Shown: positions 26,585 through 39,500, counted from the first letter of the stretch. The stretch is 64,000 nt of DNA from Ambrosia x helenae (GCA_030844895.1 JAUTDX010000759.1:1-64000), one strand, 5' to 3'. Program-made: numbers and translations. The notes: generated by a model not told the origin, from the sequence alone.

Positions 26585-28680
26585 AATTGACAGAAGCAAA
26601 ACGATTGGGTCTGTGACCGCCTTTCACCTGGAAATGGGAATTGGGCCTGGCGTTGGTGAGGGATACCAGATTTGAAGTGGAAGCTGTGGATTGGAAATAA
26701 TGCCTTAATTTGTTTCAAAATGTTATCTCTGACGTGGTGGATCGTTGGAAATGGACGCTGACAAGGGTGGTATTTTCTCAACTAGATCAGTTAGAGACTT
26801 GATTCAGAAGGGGAATGATTATAACATTTTTTTATAAAAAGAAATGGGTGTCTTGGGCAGGGGCGGATCTACGCTTCGGAAAGGGGTTCCCAGGAACCCG
26901 TTCGGTTTGAAATTTTTAGTGTTATTATATATAGAAAATTGGGTAGGAACCCCTAAATATATTAGAAAGGAACCCTTGTCCATCTCAAGTAAGTGCTCCA
27001 ATGGTTAATCCCTCCCCTTCTAACCTACACATCCCAGGTTCGATTCCCGTAAGGCCTTACTATATTTTTTTATCCTGTTTTTTTTTCTTACTCCTTATTT
27101 ATTTTATTATTTTGTTTCTATTTTTAAGAAACTTAGGGTTTCATGCTTCAAACACCCTTTGATTCATCTCGTGACCCACTAACCCCCAAGTCAAACATCT
27201 GATTCTTCCTGATCCTCGTTCTGATTCTTCCTCGTCACCTCCAGCCCTCACCGCCGCCTCCCTCCTCCTCACCTCCACCCTCGGCGTGAGCAGCTCCCTC
27301 CGCCCACCATAGTGTCGTCCATCACTACTCTGTCTTCTCCAGTAGCCCCCAATTTTCTTAGGTATGTTCTAATTTGTTGATGTTATCATGTTGAGTTTCA
27401 ATTTGTTGTGTTTTAGTATGCTTTATACTATGATTAATTAATTAGTGATGTTAATTTATAGTGTGTTGTTATAATGTGTTCAAACTTAGATTATTTTCAT
27501 CCTTTTAGATAGTCAGCAAACTTAGATTTTTTATTTGCAGTTTTTATTGCTGTTGTGTGGGATTTTTTCTGGCTTATAAGTCTTTTTTTGCTGATTTTAG
27601 GCATTTTTATTGCCCTTTTTTCAGTTTTTTGGCTGTTTTTTGCTGTTGTTTTGTAGTTTTTTCTACTGTTTTTGGTTATGTTATATGTCTTTGTATGTTT
27701 ATATGCAAGAAATGGAATGTTATCCGAAGTGGCGACAATGCGTTTGAGGTGCTAGACATGAATGAAGCCTGCACTTTGGACCTAGATAACATGGAATGTA
27801 GATAGTGGCAAATAGATTGTCCATGTCATCAAATAATACTAACTAATTAGGTTTTCTTGTTCAATTAGGTTGAAAAATTTGTAGGGATACGATACAATGC
27901 TGCTGCAAGCGAGGGACAACCTCTACAGGCTGATATTGATATGGTTAGCATTCTTATCCCTTTCTGGTCAGAACTAGTTTTCAATATTGTATCATATTTT
28001 ATTTACATAATGAACTTTATCCGATCCGAACCGTCAAACCGACCCGATTTTTTTCTGTACGCTCATATGAGATTGGAGCATTTAGAAAAAGGAACCCCCT
28101 GGAAAAAATTCCTGGATCCGCCACTGGTCTTGGGCCCATTGAAGTGCTCTATTTTTTCTTGGAGTGTAGAAATGGATAGGACCCCTACGCTTGCGTCTTT
28201 GGCGATAATAAATGTTGTTTTTGATAATCAAGATTGCGTGTTATGTGGTGTTGTAGAGGAATCGACACAACATATTTTTTGCATTATTGCTACGGGGTTT
28301 GGCTTCATATTGGAAAATGGTGCGGGTTAGAGCATATATTCACTTTTGAAGTTCACGATTTGCTTGATATTTACATGAATGTGAGGGGGGACAAGAAAAT
28401 GAGGCAAGTTATCCATGGTACTATAGTGGTTTCTTGTTGGGCTCTATTGAAGGCTAGAAACGACAAAGATTTTCGGGGTAGTGGGGTCAAAGCCATCGAG
28501 ATAGTGTGTTGTATTAAATTGATGACGTTTTTCTGGTTTAACATAGAACTAGTTTCAAGAACCTTTTTAAGTAGGAGTGGTGTAAATCCCCTTGTACATG
28601 ACTTAATTTTGTTTTTTTGGCGGTCCTTGTTTTGAGGATTGGCCATGTTTTGAATGAAAGTTAACATTAAACAAAAATTA
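26585..28680 (+). mobile_element. 5'-truncated LINE 3' fragment, split by a hAT element
   Basis: Translated pieces resemble the C-terminal end of plant LINE ORF2 (zinc-binding RVT region). They include DVVDRWKWTL near 26735, PLKCSIFSWSVEMDRTP at about 28137, CVLCGVVEESTQHIFC and the VVSCWALLKARNDK segment. The 3' end is A-rich. The hAT at 26858-28126 separates two parts that read continuously once it is removed. Frame breaks show it is dead. Confidence 0.75.
26858..28126. mobile_element. hAT-type element inside the LINE fragment
   Basis: The ends CAGGGGCGGATC and GGATCCGCCACTG are inverted repeats. A perfect 8-bp duplication GTCTTGGG lies at 26850-26857 and 28127-28134. The 1.27-kb interior lacks a transposase. 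It contains a tRNA-like segment near 27000-27055 (GGTTCGATTCCCG) and a CT-rich, UTR-like stretch at 27180-27330. Confidence 0.85.
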
Positions 28681-28725
28681 AAAGATAGCCTCTTAATAAC
28701 TATTTAGAGGCTACCAAACAACCCA

Positions 28726-29131
28726 TTACTATACACTATACTTGTTAAACAAACTCTGTCTTTCACTCTTTCAGTCTATGTATAACACCCAAACTTGATG
28801 TGATCATACCTCACTCTATTAAATTACACTTATGGACTGTTTGGTTGATTAAGTACTGAATCATTAAGAGGTCTGAATGGTACCGATGTTTGAGGAAAAA
28901 TACTGGTACCGTACCAAACGGCACTGAAAACGTCAAAAGTCGGTACCAAAAATAACTCGATACGAGAAATTCTACACCGGTGCCCGGTACCATTTCCTCA
29001 TCCCAAAATAACCTAACCAATCAACTAGTCTTCTTTTATGTTGAATGACTAACAAAATTTAGTGTCTCTTTCGTAAACTTTTCGTAGAATTGATATCTTA
29101 CTTATCCTAGTTAATACAAGGTAAAAGGATT
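28726..29131. other. Short intergenic stretch
   Basis: No gene is seen. A segment at about 28838-29015 is rich in GGTACC motifs and has the loosely inverted ends GACTGTTTGGTTGATT and AACCAATCAACTAGTC. It may be a decayed MITE, but I could not define its limits. Confidence 0.3.
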
Positions 29132-29147
29132 ACATCTGTATCTCTCT

Positions 29148-29479
29148 TTTTTTTTTGAAAGATAAACTTTATTCACAAACAACGCACAGACCTCAAAACA
29201 AGGACCGGCGCCCACAAACCACTAAAACATATACAATGGGTTTCGACTCCACTCTTTCCACTCAATATCTTTACATTTACTCGTATGTTTTAACCATAGA
29301 AAGGCCAAAGATTTGACTCTAGACACGATTTCCACTACCGTTGTTTTAGACCGCTTAAACACCATCTCATTCCGAGCATGCCAGAGACTCCACATAGTAA
29401 TCATTACGATCCCATAGACGATCTTCTTCTTGAACTTGTCTCCGTGAGTCGCCTTGTGTATGCTCAAAAAAATCCTTCA
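29148..29479 (-). mobile_element. 5'-truncated LINE copy with perfect target duplication
   Basis: On the minus strand the copy encodes a LINE C-terminal segment (VMITMWSLWHARNEMVFKR) and ends in poly(A), seen here as a T run at its left edge. The flanks 29132-29147 and 29480-29495 are identical 16-mers, ACATCTGTATCTCTCT. That suggests a fairly recent insertion. It lies about 450 bp upstream of the glutathione peroxidase start codon. Confidence 0.9.
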
Positions 29480-29932
29480 ACATCTGTATCTCTCTGACAA
29501 GAGTTTGACACACATGCCAAGTCAACCAACCCGGCCAATTTGATTTGCCATTTTATAAAATCATAGTTGATGATTCAGTAATCAGTACAGAATTTCGAAA
29601 TTCCGTCGATAAACTTTTCTAACATGGTATTTTTCATTTATCTATTTCTTTTTTTTTTTCAAAAACTTTTCGCACATTAAACCTCTAACCAGGAATAATA
29701 AAAATTTTAATAGATAATAATTCATAATTTAAATATTAAATACATAGGTGATCAAGTAACTATTTAAAAGAAACAATACATGTCTTTTTAACCAATGAAA
29801 ATATATATTTGGAGTTGTGACATGTGAGGGAGAATTGAGGCTAATCTTGATTCCAAGTATAGAAATTGGTTCCTCAAAAATGATCTATCATCCATTTCTT
29901 GTTATTCTCCAAATATCATTGGAAATCCAAAC

Positions 29933-32900
29933 ATGGGTTCTTCGGCATCCGTCCATGATCAATCATCAGTTCATGATTTCACAGTCAAGGTATTTAAATT
30001 CATCCATTTTCTCCATAATCATCATCATAGATCCAATGTTTCGATATTCGGATTTTAATCCAGCGATTTATACAGGATAGCAAGGGACATGATGTTAATC
30101 TTAGCATTTACAAAGGGAAAGTTTTGCTCATTGTGAATGTTGCTTCCAAATGGTTCGTGTTTGTGTTTTGATCGTATTGGTTTCATTGTTGAATTTGGAT
30201 TCGATTGGGATTAATCGGTGTTGGTTATGATGCAACAGTCAATTTACGAATTCGAATTACACTCAACTTACCGAGATTTACAGGAAATACAAGGATAGAG
30301 GTATTGATATCCAACATTTTTTATGACGTTTTTATATGAGGTGATAAAATCTGGTATAAAAAATATGAAGAAACATCATTTTTCTTTTTTTAATTTGGCC
30401 TACATGCGGAAAAAGATATAGAGCAAAACGTTGCGAGGGGTGTGTTTCTGACATGATACGAACTTAACATGAAACTCACGGATGTATAAACAAATTTTGG
30501 TGTTTTGAGTTAAACCTACAAACATGTCTAAATAAACATGCTAGGTTCACGTCAACCTGACAGATTGACCTGTTTATTTTATTATTTTTAAGAAATGTTT
30601 TATGATATGCTAAAATCTAAAAGTTAAAAAAATAATTACTTTTAAATGTAGCTATTTTTAGCATAGTTATATATATATATAATCTTTAATTCTAGAGTAT
30701 ATTAATGTGATAAAGAAACAAAACAAATCTTGCTAAATGTGTCATGTTTATATCAACTTGTGAATATTAACGTCATGTTTGAGTTCTTGTGATACTCACG
30801 TTTTTTTATTCTTATTGGGTCGTGGAAACAAAATCCACCTGCCAATCAACTTAAAGTAATGTAACTTTTGTTTACTTTAAACTAGAAAAAAAACTTTAGG
30901 CATTGGAAATTTAAATAAACTTAGCTTTTAGTGTCTTTTTTAATTCATCATCTTCATTTCAATTTATACTTGTGAACAAATAATAAAGTAAAGGTGTATC
31001 TCGTGTACCTAGGGGTATTAAGTTACCTTCTAAACACACAATAGTAAATTTTGAATAAGCTCTGTCAAAATGTTTCTTTCTACTTTCACTTCACTAGACA
31101 CATATATTGTATTAATCGATGAATCAAGTTATGATTAATCATCTATTTTATCAAGTAGTGTTCAAATTTTCATAAACAGTTAGTTTCAGTGGTTCTTATT
31201 TAAACCCTTCCAAAAACTTCACTTAAACACAAAAAAAACGGTCTCTTTGACTCTCCACACAAACATATATGTGTGAGCGAGAGAGACCATATTTGCATAT
31301 GTACATTTATCAGGAAGTTTTTGGATGGGTTAAGGAAGTATCGTCACTATGATTATTAAAGCCAAAATAATCAAATTTGAGAAATATGCAAGAATTTGAT
31401 AAAAGAAACTGAATATTGAACATATAGGTAAAATTACCTATCTACAACATAACTGATATGATTATAACTATGGAAACAGGTTTTGAGATATTGGCGTTTC
31501 CGTGCAATCAATTCTTGCAACAAGAACCCGGGACAATTGAAGAGACTGTCCAGTTTGTGTGTGAGAGGTTCAAGGCCGAATACCCGATCTTTGCAAAAGT
31601 AAAATACCACTAATTCATGGGTTTTCATTTTCATGTTACGGGTTATGAGGTGTAAACGAGTTGAGCTTGAGCTCAAACTAACTTAAGCTTAAGCTTGATC
31701 CGCTAAGATTAACATGGCTTCAGCTTGGCTCGTTTCAAGCTATATATCCAAAGATTGTTCTCGGCTTGTTTATTAATTACATAGTCATCATATTGATATA
31801 CATATATAATTATTTTTTATACATATTTACAATCATATTTTTTATACAACACAGTGTTTGTCTGTATATGAAGCTCTGACTCTGGCTCGTCAATTAGACA
31901 AACCTACTTTTAGTTCAAGCAAAGCCCTACTAGATTTGAGCTTTTCACTAGTTGATCTTGATTGACTTATGAGCGGCTTGGTTTGTTTACACCCCTAGGA
32001 CTCCTAACCACCGGGGTTCAACAACAAACCTTACGATAAAATTAACAATATAAAAAAATTCAGAACCGAGAACCAAACGAATCTAACCTAGTTCGGTATC
32101 CTCCTAGGGTTTTAAACTTGATCTAATCGAATACGGAATACGAAGCTGGGAATTTTTACATTAAAAATATAAACACTGTTTCGATGTTATAAAATTGTAA
32201 ATTGAGAAAAAAAAAACAAACTGTGTCGAAAAGAGAACTCAGTTCTTTGAAAGCTTTAGAACCGACAACTGGACCGAATATATCAAATTATTATTCGGTC
32301 CAGTTGTCTATTGAGTTCCCGGTTTAGCTCTTTGTATTACAACTCCGGACAAATTACATGCATGTTTAATGGAATTAGGTGAAAGTCAACGGTGGTAACA
32401 CTGAACCATTATACAAGTACTTGAAAGCAAATGGAGGTGGACTTATGGGGAACACAATCAAATGGAACTTCACAAAGTTTCTAATTAGCAAGAAAGGAGA
32501 AGTAATACGTCGATTTGGAGCAAGGACTGAACCAGTGGCCATTGAGGTATTTCAACTTCAACCATTTTGTTTATAATTAATCTGAGTAGGTTTTTTTCTA
32601 GAATTGAACACCGGTACCTGGTTTGGTTTCGCTTTAAAATCGAAACGAAAATTGAATATGCTAATTAGTTTGATTAAAAAGGGTTTTGGTTCAGTTTAAA
32701 ATCAAATGTTGAAGACCCTAGTTTGGTAAGATGGGTTGAAATGAGTTTACTTTATAGATAAAGCAATGCTCTCCCTAGGTTGGTTGGTCCGGAAACACTC
32801 CGTTAAAGTTACTTATAACCAATTAACGTGTTATTTTTTCTTTCAAAATATATTAGCGTCAGTTAAGGACCTAGGATTTTTTTTCATGGGGGGCGATCAA

Positions 32901-33519
32901 AGGGACTTAACCAAACTTTTATGGATAAGTGGGTAACGATCAAGATTTTAGCGTATAAATGACACTAAAAAGGTTTTGCATGGGGTCGTTGCCCCCCATG
33001 TTTTATACATCGATCCGCCCCTGATTTGTGTGCTAATTACTATTGCAATAATAACTCATTAATTTGAAACTCAAAATATGATCTAGGATGTTTTATGTTC
33101 TAAAAACAAAGATTAAAAATTTTCAATGTGTTCCTCTCTTAGCTTACATTGAATTTTACGCGTTTAATTTAAGAATAACCCAAAATTGACCCATTTGTGT
33201 CATTGCTAATGGTTAAATGAGTCTGATTAGTAAATTTAGCTAAATCGTAAAGTGATTAAACGGGTTGAAACTATTCTGATTCATGTAATCCACTATTTTT
33301 TTTGTACATGAATCATATTATCACCTACACAACAAATATACAATATATTATTTATCTAGAAATAAGTCTTTTCGAATCAATCCAACCCAAAACCGATCTA
33401 TTTTGACGCATACTAAAGGACAATAGACAACATTTGCATGGTTAATTTGCTGCAGTTATGTAATGCAGGCTGACATCGAGAAGGCATTAGAAGAGCCTGA
33501 TGAAAATCAAGAGAAATGA
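29933..33519 (+). CDS. Glutathione peroxidase (plant thioredoxin-dependent type)
   Basis: Reduces H2O2 and lipid hydroperoxides; plant members use thioredoxin as reductant. Exons: 29933-29989, 30076-30152, 30239-30300, 31480-31598, 32379-32546, 33469-33519, all GT-AG, giving 177 residues, the length of a family member without a transit peptide. The start MGSSASV resembles the Arabidopsis GPX4/GPX5 branch, so a cytosolic or membrane-linked location is likely (inference). The peroxidatic Cys sits in NVASKCQFT, with Gln where Gly is usual. The other conserved cysteines are in AFPCNQF and FVCERFK, the latter the usual resolving position. The catalytic Trp and Asn are in KWNFTKFL. Introns 4 and 5 hold hAT-type elements. 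It is transcribed away from the HUA2-like gene. Confidence 0.92.
31646..31997. mobile_element. hAT-type MITE in GPX intron 4
   Basis: The ends TGAGGTGTAAACGAG and GTTTACACCCCTA are inverted repeats of the same family as 9833-10563. The interior is rich in AAGCTTGAGC-like repeats. No clear 8-bp duplication was found. Confidence 0.5.
32860..33023. mobile_element. Small hAT-type MITE in GPX intron 5
   Basis: The left end CAGTTAAGGACCTAGGATTT and the right end GATCCGCCCCTG are imperfect inverted repeats. The flanks ATTAGCGT and ATTTGTGT match at six of eight positions. It contains a GGGGGGC/GCCCCCC inverted pair. Confidence 0.5.
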
Positions 33520-33985
33520 CAGGATACATGGATACAATATATTTTCTATCAACTAATTTTACCTGAAAAATCACTCAAAAATTACTCTCTAAACTTGTTT
33601 AAAATGTATGATGAGATGACATTTCAAGTGTATAAAGTCTTGACTAATTTAATAATGATCTAATCAAGGGTTTGATTTGAAACCCGATTATTCAATGCGG
33701 TATTAAAAGTCTAGGAATTGTTCTTACCTACCAAACCGGATAGTATGAATAATAATCAGACGTTGGTATTATTGATCGCACTTTGACCGTAATAGTAAAA
33801 GGTAACGGAAAAAGAACGCTCTTAGGTTTATATACGGTTTTACCTATATTACCTATATTGTAGATTTAACCATTACAACAGGGGTGGGTTTTCCTTGTCT
33901 TCTTTGAGCCCTTGGTAATTGGTACATTACTACATCTCAACAACAAAATAAATATGATCAGTTGCAATATACAAAGGAGTGTTGC

Positions 33986-35110
33986 TATTTACACCCTACT
34001 CTAAAAACCTCTTAATAAATGCACTTTATCAAACTATACTCTATCCATCATTAATTGTGGCATTTATAATCATTTATTATTTATTACATATCACTAATAA
34101 CCCCATACTCCTTTATTTATACTTAACCTTAGTTTTTAATTATAAGTTATAACATTAGTTTTTGTAAGTGTATTAATGCCAAAGCATGATTTTTTTTTTG
34201 TTATTTACTAAGTTATTTTTTTATTTACTAAGTTTAAATATTAGATTTTAAGCGTATTATTTACTAAAACATTACTCGTTATACTATTACAGAACACATT
34301 TTTTTATTAATGTAATTGTGCTTTTTAATAATGTATCTCAGCTTTTAATCTGTAATAAAGATACCTCATGGTTTTTAGAATTTTAATTATTTGTATATTT
34401 AAAAAAAATCTTATATAAGTAATATTCCGTTATATTTTTTCAAATATTGTTTATATATATACATATTCTTATTCGTTAATAAAATAAGGTACTAGTTAAA
34501 GAACAATAGTTATATTCGTCGATCAAATGATGAATTGAAGAATCAATTTCCTCTGAAGAATTAAAGTTTGTATTTTTTCAAAAAGTTTTTTTTATTGTTG
34601 ATTTAATTTTGAATCATCAAATAATCAAATTATGCGATGTTATTTCATACTCTGATTTGAATATAGTTGTTTAGGTATAAAAATATAAAATTTTTATTTT
34701 ATATTAACTTCTAGTTCTATTGAATAAAAATACTTTCATTAAGATAAAAAATTATAATAATTTACAAAAAAAACATAAGTTTATTAAATAAAAAGACTAT
34801 GTTTAATTTAGCCTTTATCCAATTAGATTAGGAGGGAGACAAACAAATTTTTATGAAAATGAAAGAGATAAAAAGAAAGTATCCATTTTGATAAATATTT
34901 TTAAAAGTACCTAAAAAGGTAAATATTTTTTTGTAGGTACACTAGTTTTAAAAAAAAAAAATTTTTTTAAATCAATGTAATTATGTAGTCATTCCTCATT
35001 CCAAGTCAAAATAGTTTTAAATGGTAAAAAGGTGAGAGAATGAACCTTATTGGTTATTAATGGTCAAATGTAATTAATACACAATTAATTTTGTAGTGTA
35101 GGGTGTAAAA
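33986..35110. mobile_element. AT-rich foldback-ended element, tentative
   Basis: The left end TTTACACCCTACTCTAAA is roughly complementary to the right end TGTAGTGTAGGGTGTAAA. The interior is very AT-rich with no coding potential. No duplication was confirmed. It could be a non-autonomous DNA transposon or chance similarity. Confidence 0.35.
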
Positions 35111-35369
35111 CTGTGCGGTACGGGGGGCTGGCCAAGGCACGGCATGGCCGTCTTCGGCCGGCCAACACCGCCCCCGCCGTGTGTGGTCCGGCAGAAACGG
35201 CTCAAATAAGACGAAGTGGACGGGCCTTGTGATTGGTGGGTTTGTGATGGTGGAGGCTGAAGCCGGAGAAGAGGAGGTCCGTCACCACACCCGCTCGGAG
35301 CTCCGGCAACTTCGCCGGTGACGTGGAGGCTGATGTGGCGTTCCGCCGTCCGTCACCATACCACACAGT
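35110..35369. mobile_element. GC-rich MITE-like segment, tentative
   Basis: An abrupt GC-rich island in AT-rich DNA. Its ends CTGTGCGGTACGG and CCATACCACACAG are near-complementary. No clear target duplication was found, so the class is unknown. Confidence 0.4.
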
Positions 35370-36084
35370 CTAAATGGAAAATAGAGTGAGTGTATTTAGA
35401 ATAGATATAATTCTGTTAATAACTTTCATGCCCAAAAAACTAGATGGGTTGAGCTGAATCAGATGGGTTAAACCGGATTCGGGCTTAAGCAAGTGTTTTT
35501 TAGTTATGGGTTCAAACGTGTGAGTCGGTTGGGTACTTGGGTTGATCCCTTGGCACTTTGTGTCCAAATTTATTTTCTGTTTTTTTTCCCGTTATTTTTT
35601 TAGAGAGTAGTGTTTTAGCGGTAAATCACGTGTTGCAAAGCGACCACTGCGCAGGATCAAATCCCATAGCACCACACGGGTTTCTCCTTTCAAACCCAAG
35701 CGGTTATTTTTTCGGTGGAGCGTGAGATTCGAACCTGAGACCAAACCCGGGCAGGAACCCTCCAAGGAGGTATAATCCTTCCCACCTCAAACCAGCTGGG
35801 CTGGAAATCATTGGCTTTTTTTTCCGTTATTAATGTGGTGATTATGATCACAATGACAATATTAATAAATCGAAAAACTACAAACTTAACCAAATTGCAA
35901 GGTTGGTAGGGTTTGAGAAACAATATTATTGTACTAAATTGTTTTTATAATAATTCATGTGTTGGGTCGAACTGATTAACTTAAAAAGGTAGCGTAATAC
36001 TTGCAGGCCTCTATATTAATTAAAAAAAAGTGGATCACAATTGTAATAATAGTTTTATTGTCATATTTATGGAAATAAATTAGA
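35370..36084. other. Intergenic DNA with tRNA-like segments
   Basis: No gene is seen. A plus-strand tRNA-like segment lies near 35605-35690 (TTAGCGGTAAATC, GGATCAAATCCC). A minus-strand one lies near 35705-35810 (its complement contains GGTTCGAATCTC). They look like SINE heads or tRNA pseudogenes. Confidence 0.4.
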
Positions 36085-36400
36085 CAGTTGACACTTGACA
36101 TGGAATAAGTGGAAGAAAAGAATCATTCAAGGCGTTTTTATGATATCGGGTTGGTGCATTTGGGAGGCGGAGATGACAGAGTTTTTAGAAGTAAAAGTTC
36201 TTCCGGTAGATGCGTTATTTTCAACATTAAAAGGTTGTCTTTCTTTTGGTTACAAAATAGATCCATATATAGGTCACTATTATAGGAAGATTGGTGTAAG
36301 TCGCCTATGTATATGGTTTAGTGTTTGCTCCGACGGCCCTTGTTTTGAGGACTCGGCCGAGTTGGTTTAAATGAAAGTTAATTTAAAAAAAAAAACCCAT
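36085..36400 (+). mobile_element. 5'-truncated LINE 3' end
   Basis: It encodes the same C-terminal LINE segment as the other copies (VFMISGWCIWEAEMTEFLEV), followed by CCTTGTTTTGAGGA and an A-rich tail. It lies about 170 bp beyond the last readable codons of the CBS-DUF21 gene. Confidence 0.75.
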
Positions 36401-36566
36401 CCTGCCTGTTTTAACACAACAGGTGTTTAAACGTAACTGATTTTGTCCCTCTGTGCAAGTATAAGTCTGTTTAAGTTAAAACTACTTTTGAAAGATGACT
36501 TATGCATTATGCAACATAAACAAGATTGAATGGCAACTTAACTACTTCTAATCAGGAATTAAGCAG

Positions 36567-39500
36567 CTATATAACAAAATTAATGAACTTGATGCCAAGA
36601 TAATTAAAACATACCACGGATTTTTGAGCGGCTAGCCTTCTTATAGAAGGAGCCCGGGCCACAAAAGAAGCAGCAGCAGCAACAGCCGCCACACGTATTC
36701 TGCAACAATTTACAAAATATATTCAAGCAATGTGAGTATGGATTTAGTTTGATTAAAAATGTCAAAGCAACAACTGAATTAAGATGCACCCCACACAGGT
36801 ACACACACCTTTTATGTACGTCTATGTACACATCAGTTTCATCAACAATTTCCTCCTGCATCATTGAGGGAAAATATTTAACAAAACTTGAACCAAAATA
36901 TTTAAGAAAAACAAAAAAACTAACTTGTTCTAAAGGTTATCCTTTTAAATTCACAATATCATATTTACCCTTTCAAAACAAAAAACATATAATTTACTTG
37001 ACGACCCGTGGTAAATAACATAAAATCAGTTACGCTGAGATGATTCACAGTAAGTAGTTATAATTTTATTTTGTGATTTGTTTTTTAAGTAGTAAAATCA
37101 ACTTATTTATTTATATACAATAATATAAATAAACATGATATTTAAGAGTTTTTAATGATAAATAATAGAGGTGTAACAGAACCAAGTCCGAGCTCGCCTA
37201 AGCTCGAGCTCAGCTCGTATCAATCTCTATCTAAACTTCAAGCTTGTCTTGTGTGTTATTTTTAAATAATTAATTATTTTTATCTTATATATTAATACTC
37301 AATATATTATGTAATATAATTATTATATTAAAAAATATTTAAAAACAACATACTCGTTTAGGCTCGGGAGCCTAATCAAGCTCGAGCTCGCTTAAACTCA
37401 TCTCAATTTGAGCCTTTAACGGGCCGATCTCGAGTAGCTCAGAAATGATTAAGCGCGCTTACACCCCAAATAAATATGATATTATGAAATTTTGCACATT
37501 TAGGACATATATTAAATTAAGAACCAGTAAGTCATACTTGTAGAAGCTCTTCAAAAACATCTTCTAAGGTAATAATCCCAATGACCTCACCATCTTCAAC
37601 ATCATCAGTACAACATCTAGAGCCTTTTGTTGTGAGGCCCATGGTTGACTTTGTAGTCTTGTCAATGTTTACCACAAACTCTGATTCTTCTTCAAGCTTG
37701 GGCAACAACGGTTTAGTTAGTTGTGACTGTTTATTTGGAGTTTTGCCTACTAATTTTAGATCACCAACATCAGCAGGAGGATGATTCTTGTTTTTCACTT
37801 TAACTACTGCTGCCATATGACTGCCACCCTTTTGAAACTCATTAAGGATGTCATATAATGGCATATTTGCTGGAACCCTGGAACATAAAAACATAGTAGT
37901 CAAATTATATGATTCAGAAGGAGGTAGCGGCGCAGCTTGTTGCCCGATTACCTGCCATTCCTCCAGTCATTTGTTATGGTTCCCTATTAATGAAGTCAGT
38001 GGCGGATCTAGAAATGAATTTCAGTAGTAACGTTTTTCATTTTAGTAGCAACGTTTTCCAAATTTCGTAAAAAAAAACAAATTTTCCACTACGCGCGCGA
38101 AGTTGATCAGCAACGACGCGACACCTAGTTAGTTATACACTAGGTCTGCCCCTGAATGAAGTGATGAGCTTTTGCAAAAAAAAAGTTTTTTTTGGGCCTA
38201 AAGACACCTGAGTAGAAATACAAACTTGCCTGGGGATTTTCCTAATAGAAACATCACTAACTGGAGTATTTGTTTCTGGCCTAACTGTAAGAAGGCTTTT
38301 CACCTACATGGTGAATATACAAAAGAAAATTCAACTTTACAAAGCTAATGCTAATGTAAGAAGTTGAAAAATAGAAAACAGTTGAGATACTATGTAGATC
38401 TTCCAAACATACCAGTAGAAGTCCAATGATGTGTTTTCGGTTCCCAGAATACACAGGAACACGGCTATGGCCTTTGTCAAGGATTTTTCCAAATGTTTCC
38501 CTACACAACATCGGGTACACTTAAATCCACAGTGTGTTCATAATGGTTAGCTATTGCAAAGCACCAAAGATTAACATTGATAAGGTGAAATCAATGATAC
38601 GTCGAGAACCACATTTGTACCTACTAGGCTACTACTTTAATTGTGATACACAAGACGGCTATGTAACCGCTTCTGTTTCTGTCTATCGTTACTTTTGATT
38701 AATATTTATACACTATGTACAAGTAGAAGATACAGTGGCGAACTCACCAGTTCAGTTTTGAATTCACATCCAGGGAGAATGTTGATTCAATAGGTGTCAT
38801 GGCCTCCTCTGCAGTCTGCACAGATGTTCAGATGTTATATAAAAAGATATGGAGAAATACAACCAAACAAAGCAACTATTTAAAGTGTTACTGTAGAAGA
38901 AAGTTCATTTTAGAACCACAACCTGAAAACCAAATTGGGCCGTTCGATCAAAAAAATTAAAGGGGAAACATTGAGTAATCAAATGTGAATGAAAGCATCC
39001 ACATGTGGATATGTATATTCACATACCGTTACTTCCGTCTGGCCCTTATTTTTTTTTATCCGAGGAACTTTGATTGGTTCCCTTGTTCAGTTGTTCTCCA
39101 GTTTTTTTGTGGTTCTCAAATGAGGTCTCTCTACTGTCATAGTCATCATGGTGTGTACATTTCAAGTTGGAATTTTCCTAGGGTCATCAGTCTAAGCTGT
39201 TCAACTTGTGTGCCTCACAAATAGAGATAATTTTGGTTCTATCAACCGAAAAATGAGTGACTTGGGCCTTCTAAGTCCTAAATTCAAGTGTTATTAACCA
39301 AAAATAAGGCAAAAGATGGAGATATTGCTAAAAAGAAATATATCCAGAACCAAATTGCTTATAAGAACAATTACCAAGGTATTGTTTAACTGTAGCCTTC
39401 TCTAAAGAACTTGCCTTTCTACAGGAAGCATTAGTAAAAGACATTTTACAATGATATATTTACTTATTTACTGCAGTGTATACCTTTTCTGTCAAGTCAA

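Larger units (their letters stand above)
26529..28725. mobile_element. PIF/Harbinger-like terminal repeats bracketing nested insertions
   Basis: The left end GGGGTTGTTTGGTAGCCT and the complement of the right end TGGGTTGTTTGGTAGCCT are inverted repeats. TTA flanks each end (26526-26528 and 28726-28728). There is no transposase. Nearly all the interior is a LINE fragment that itself holds a hAT element, so the original element was probably a small MITE split by the LINE. Confidence 0.6.

Noticed and set aside
27000..27055. tRNA gene inside the hAT element
   Set aside because: Only a B-box-like GGTTCGATTCCC is clear; no cloverleaf can be drawn.
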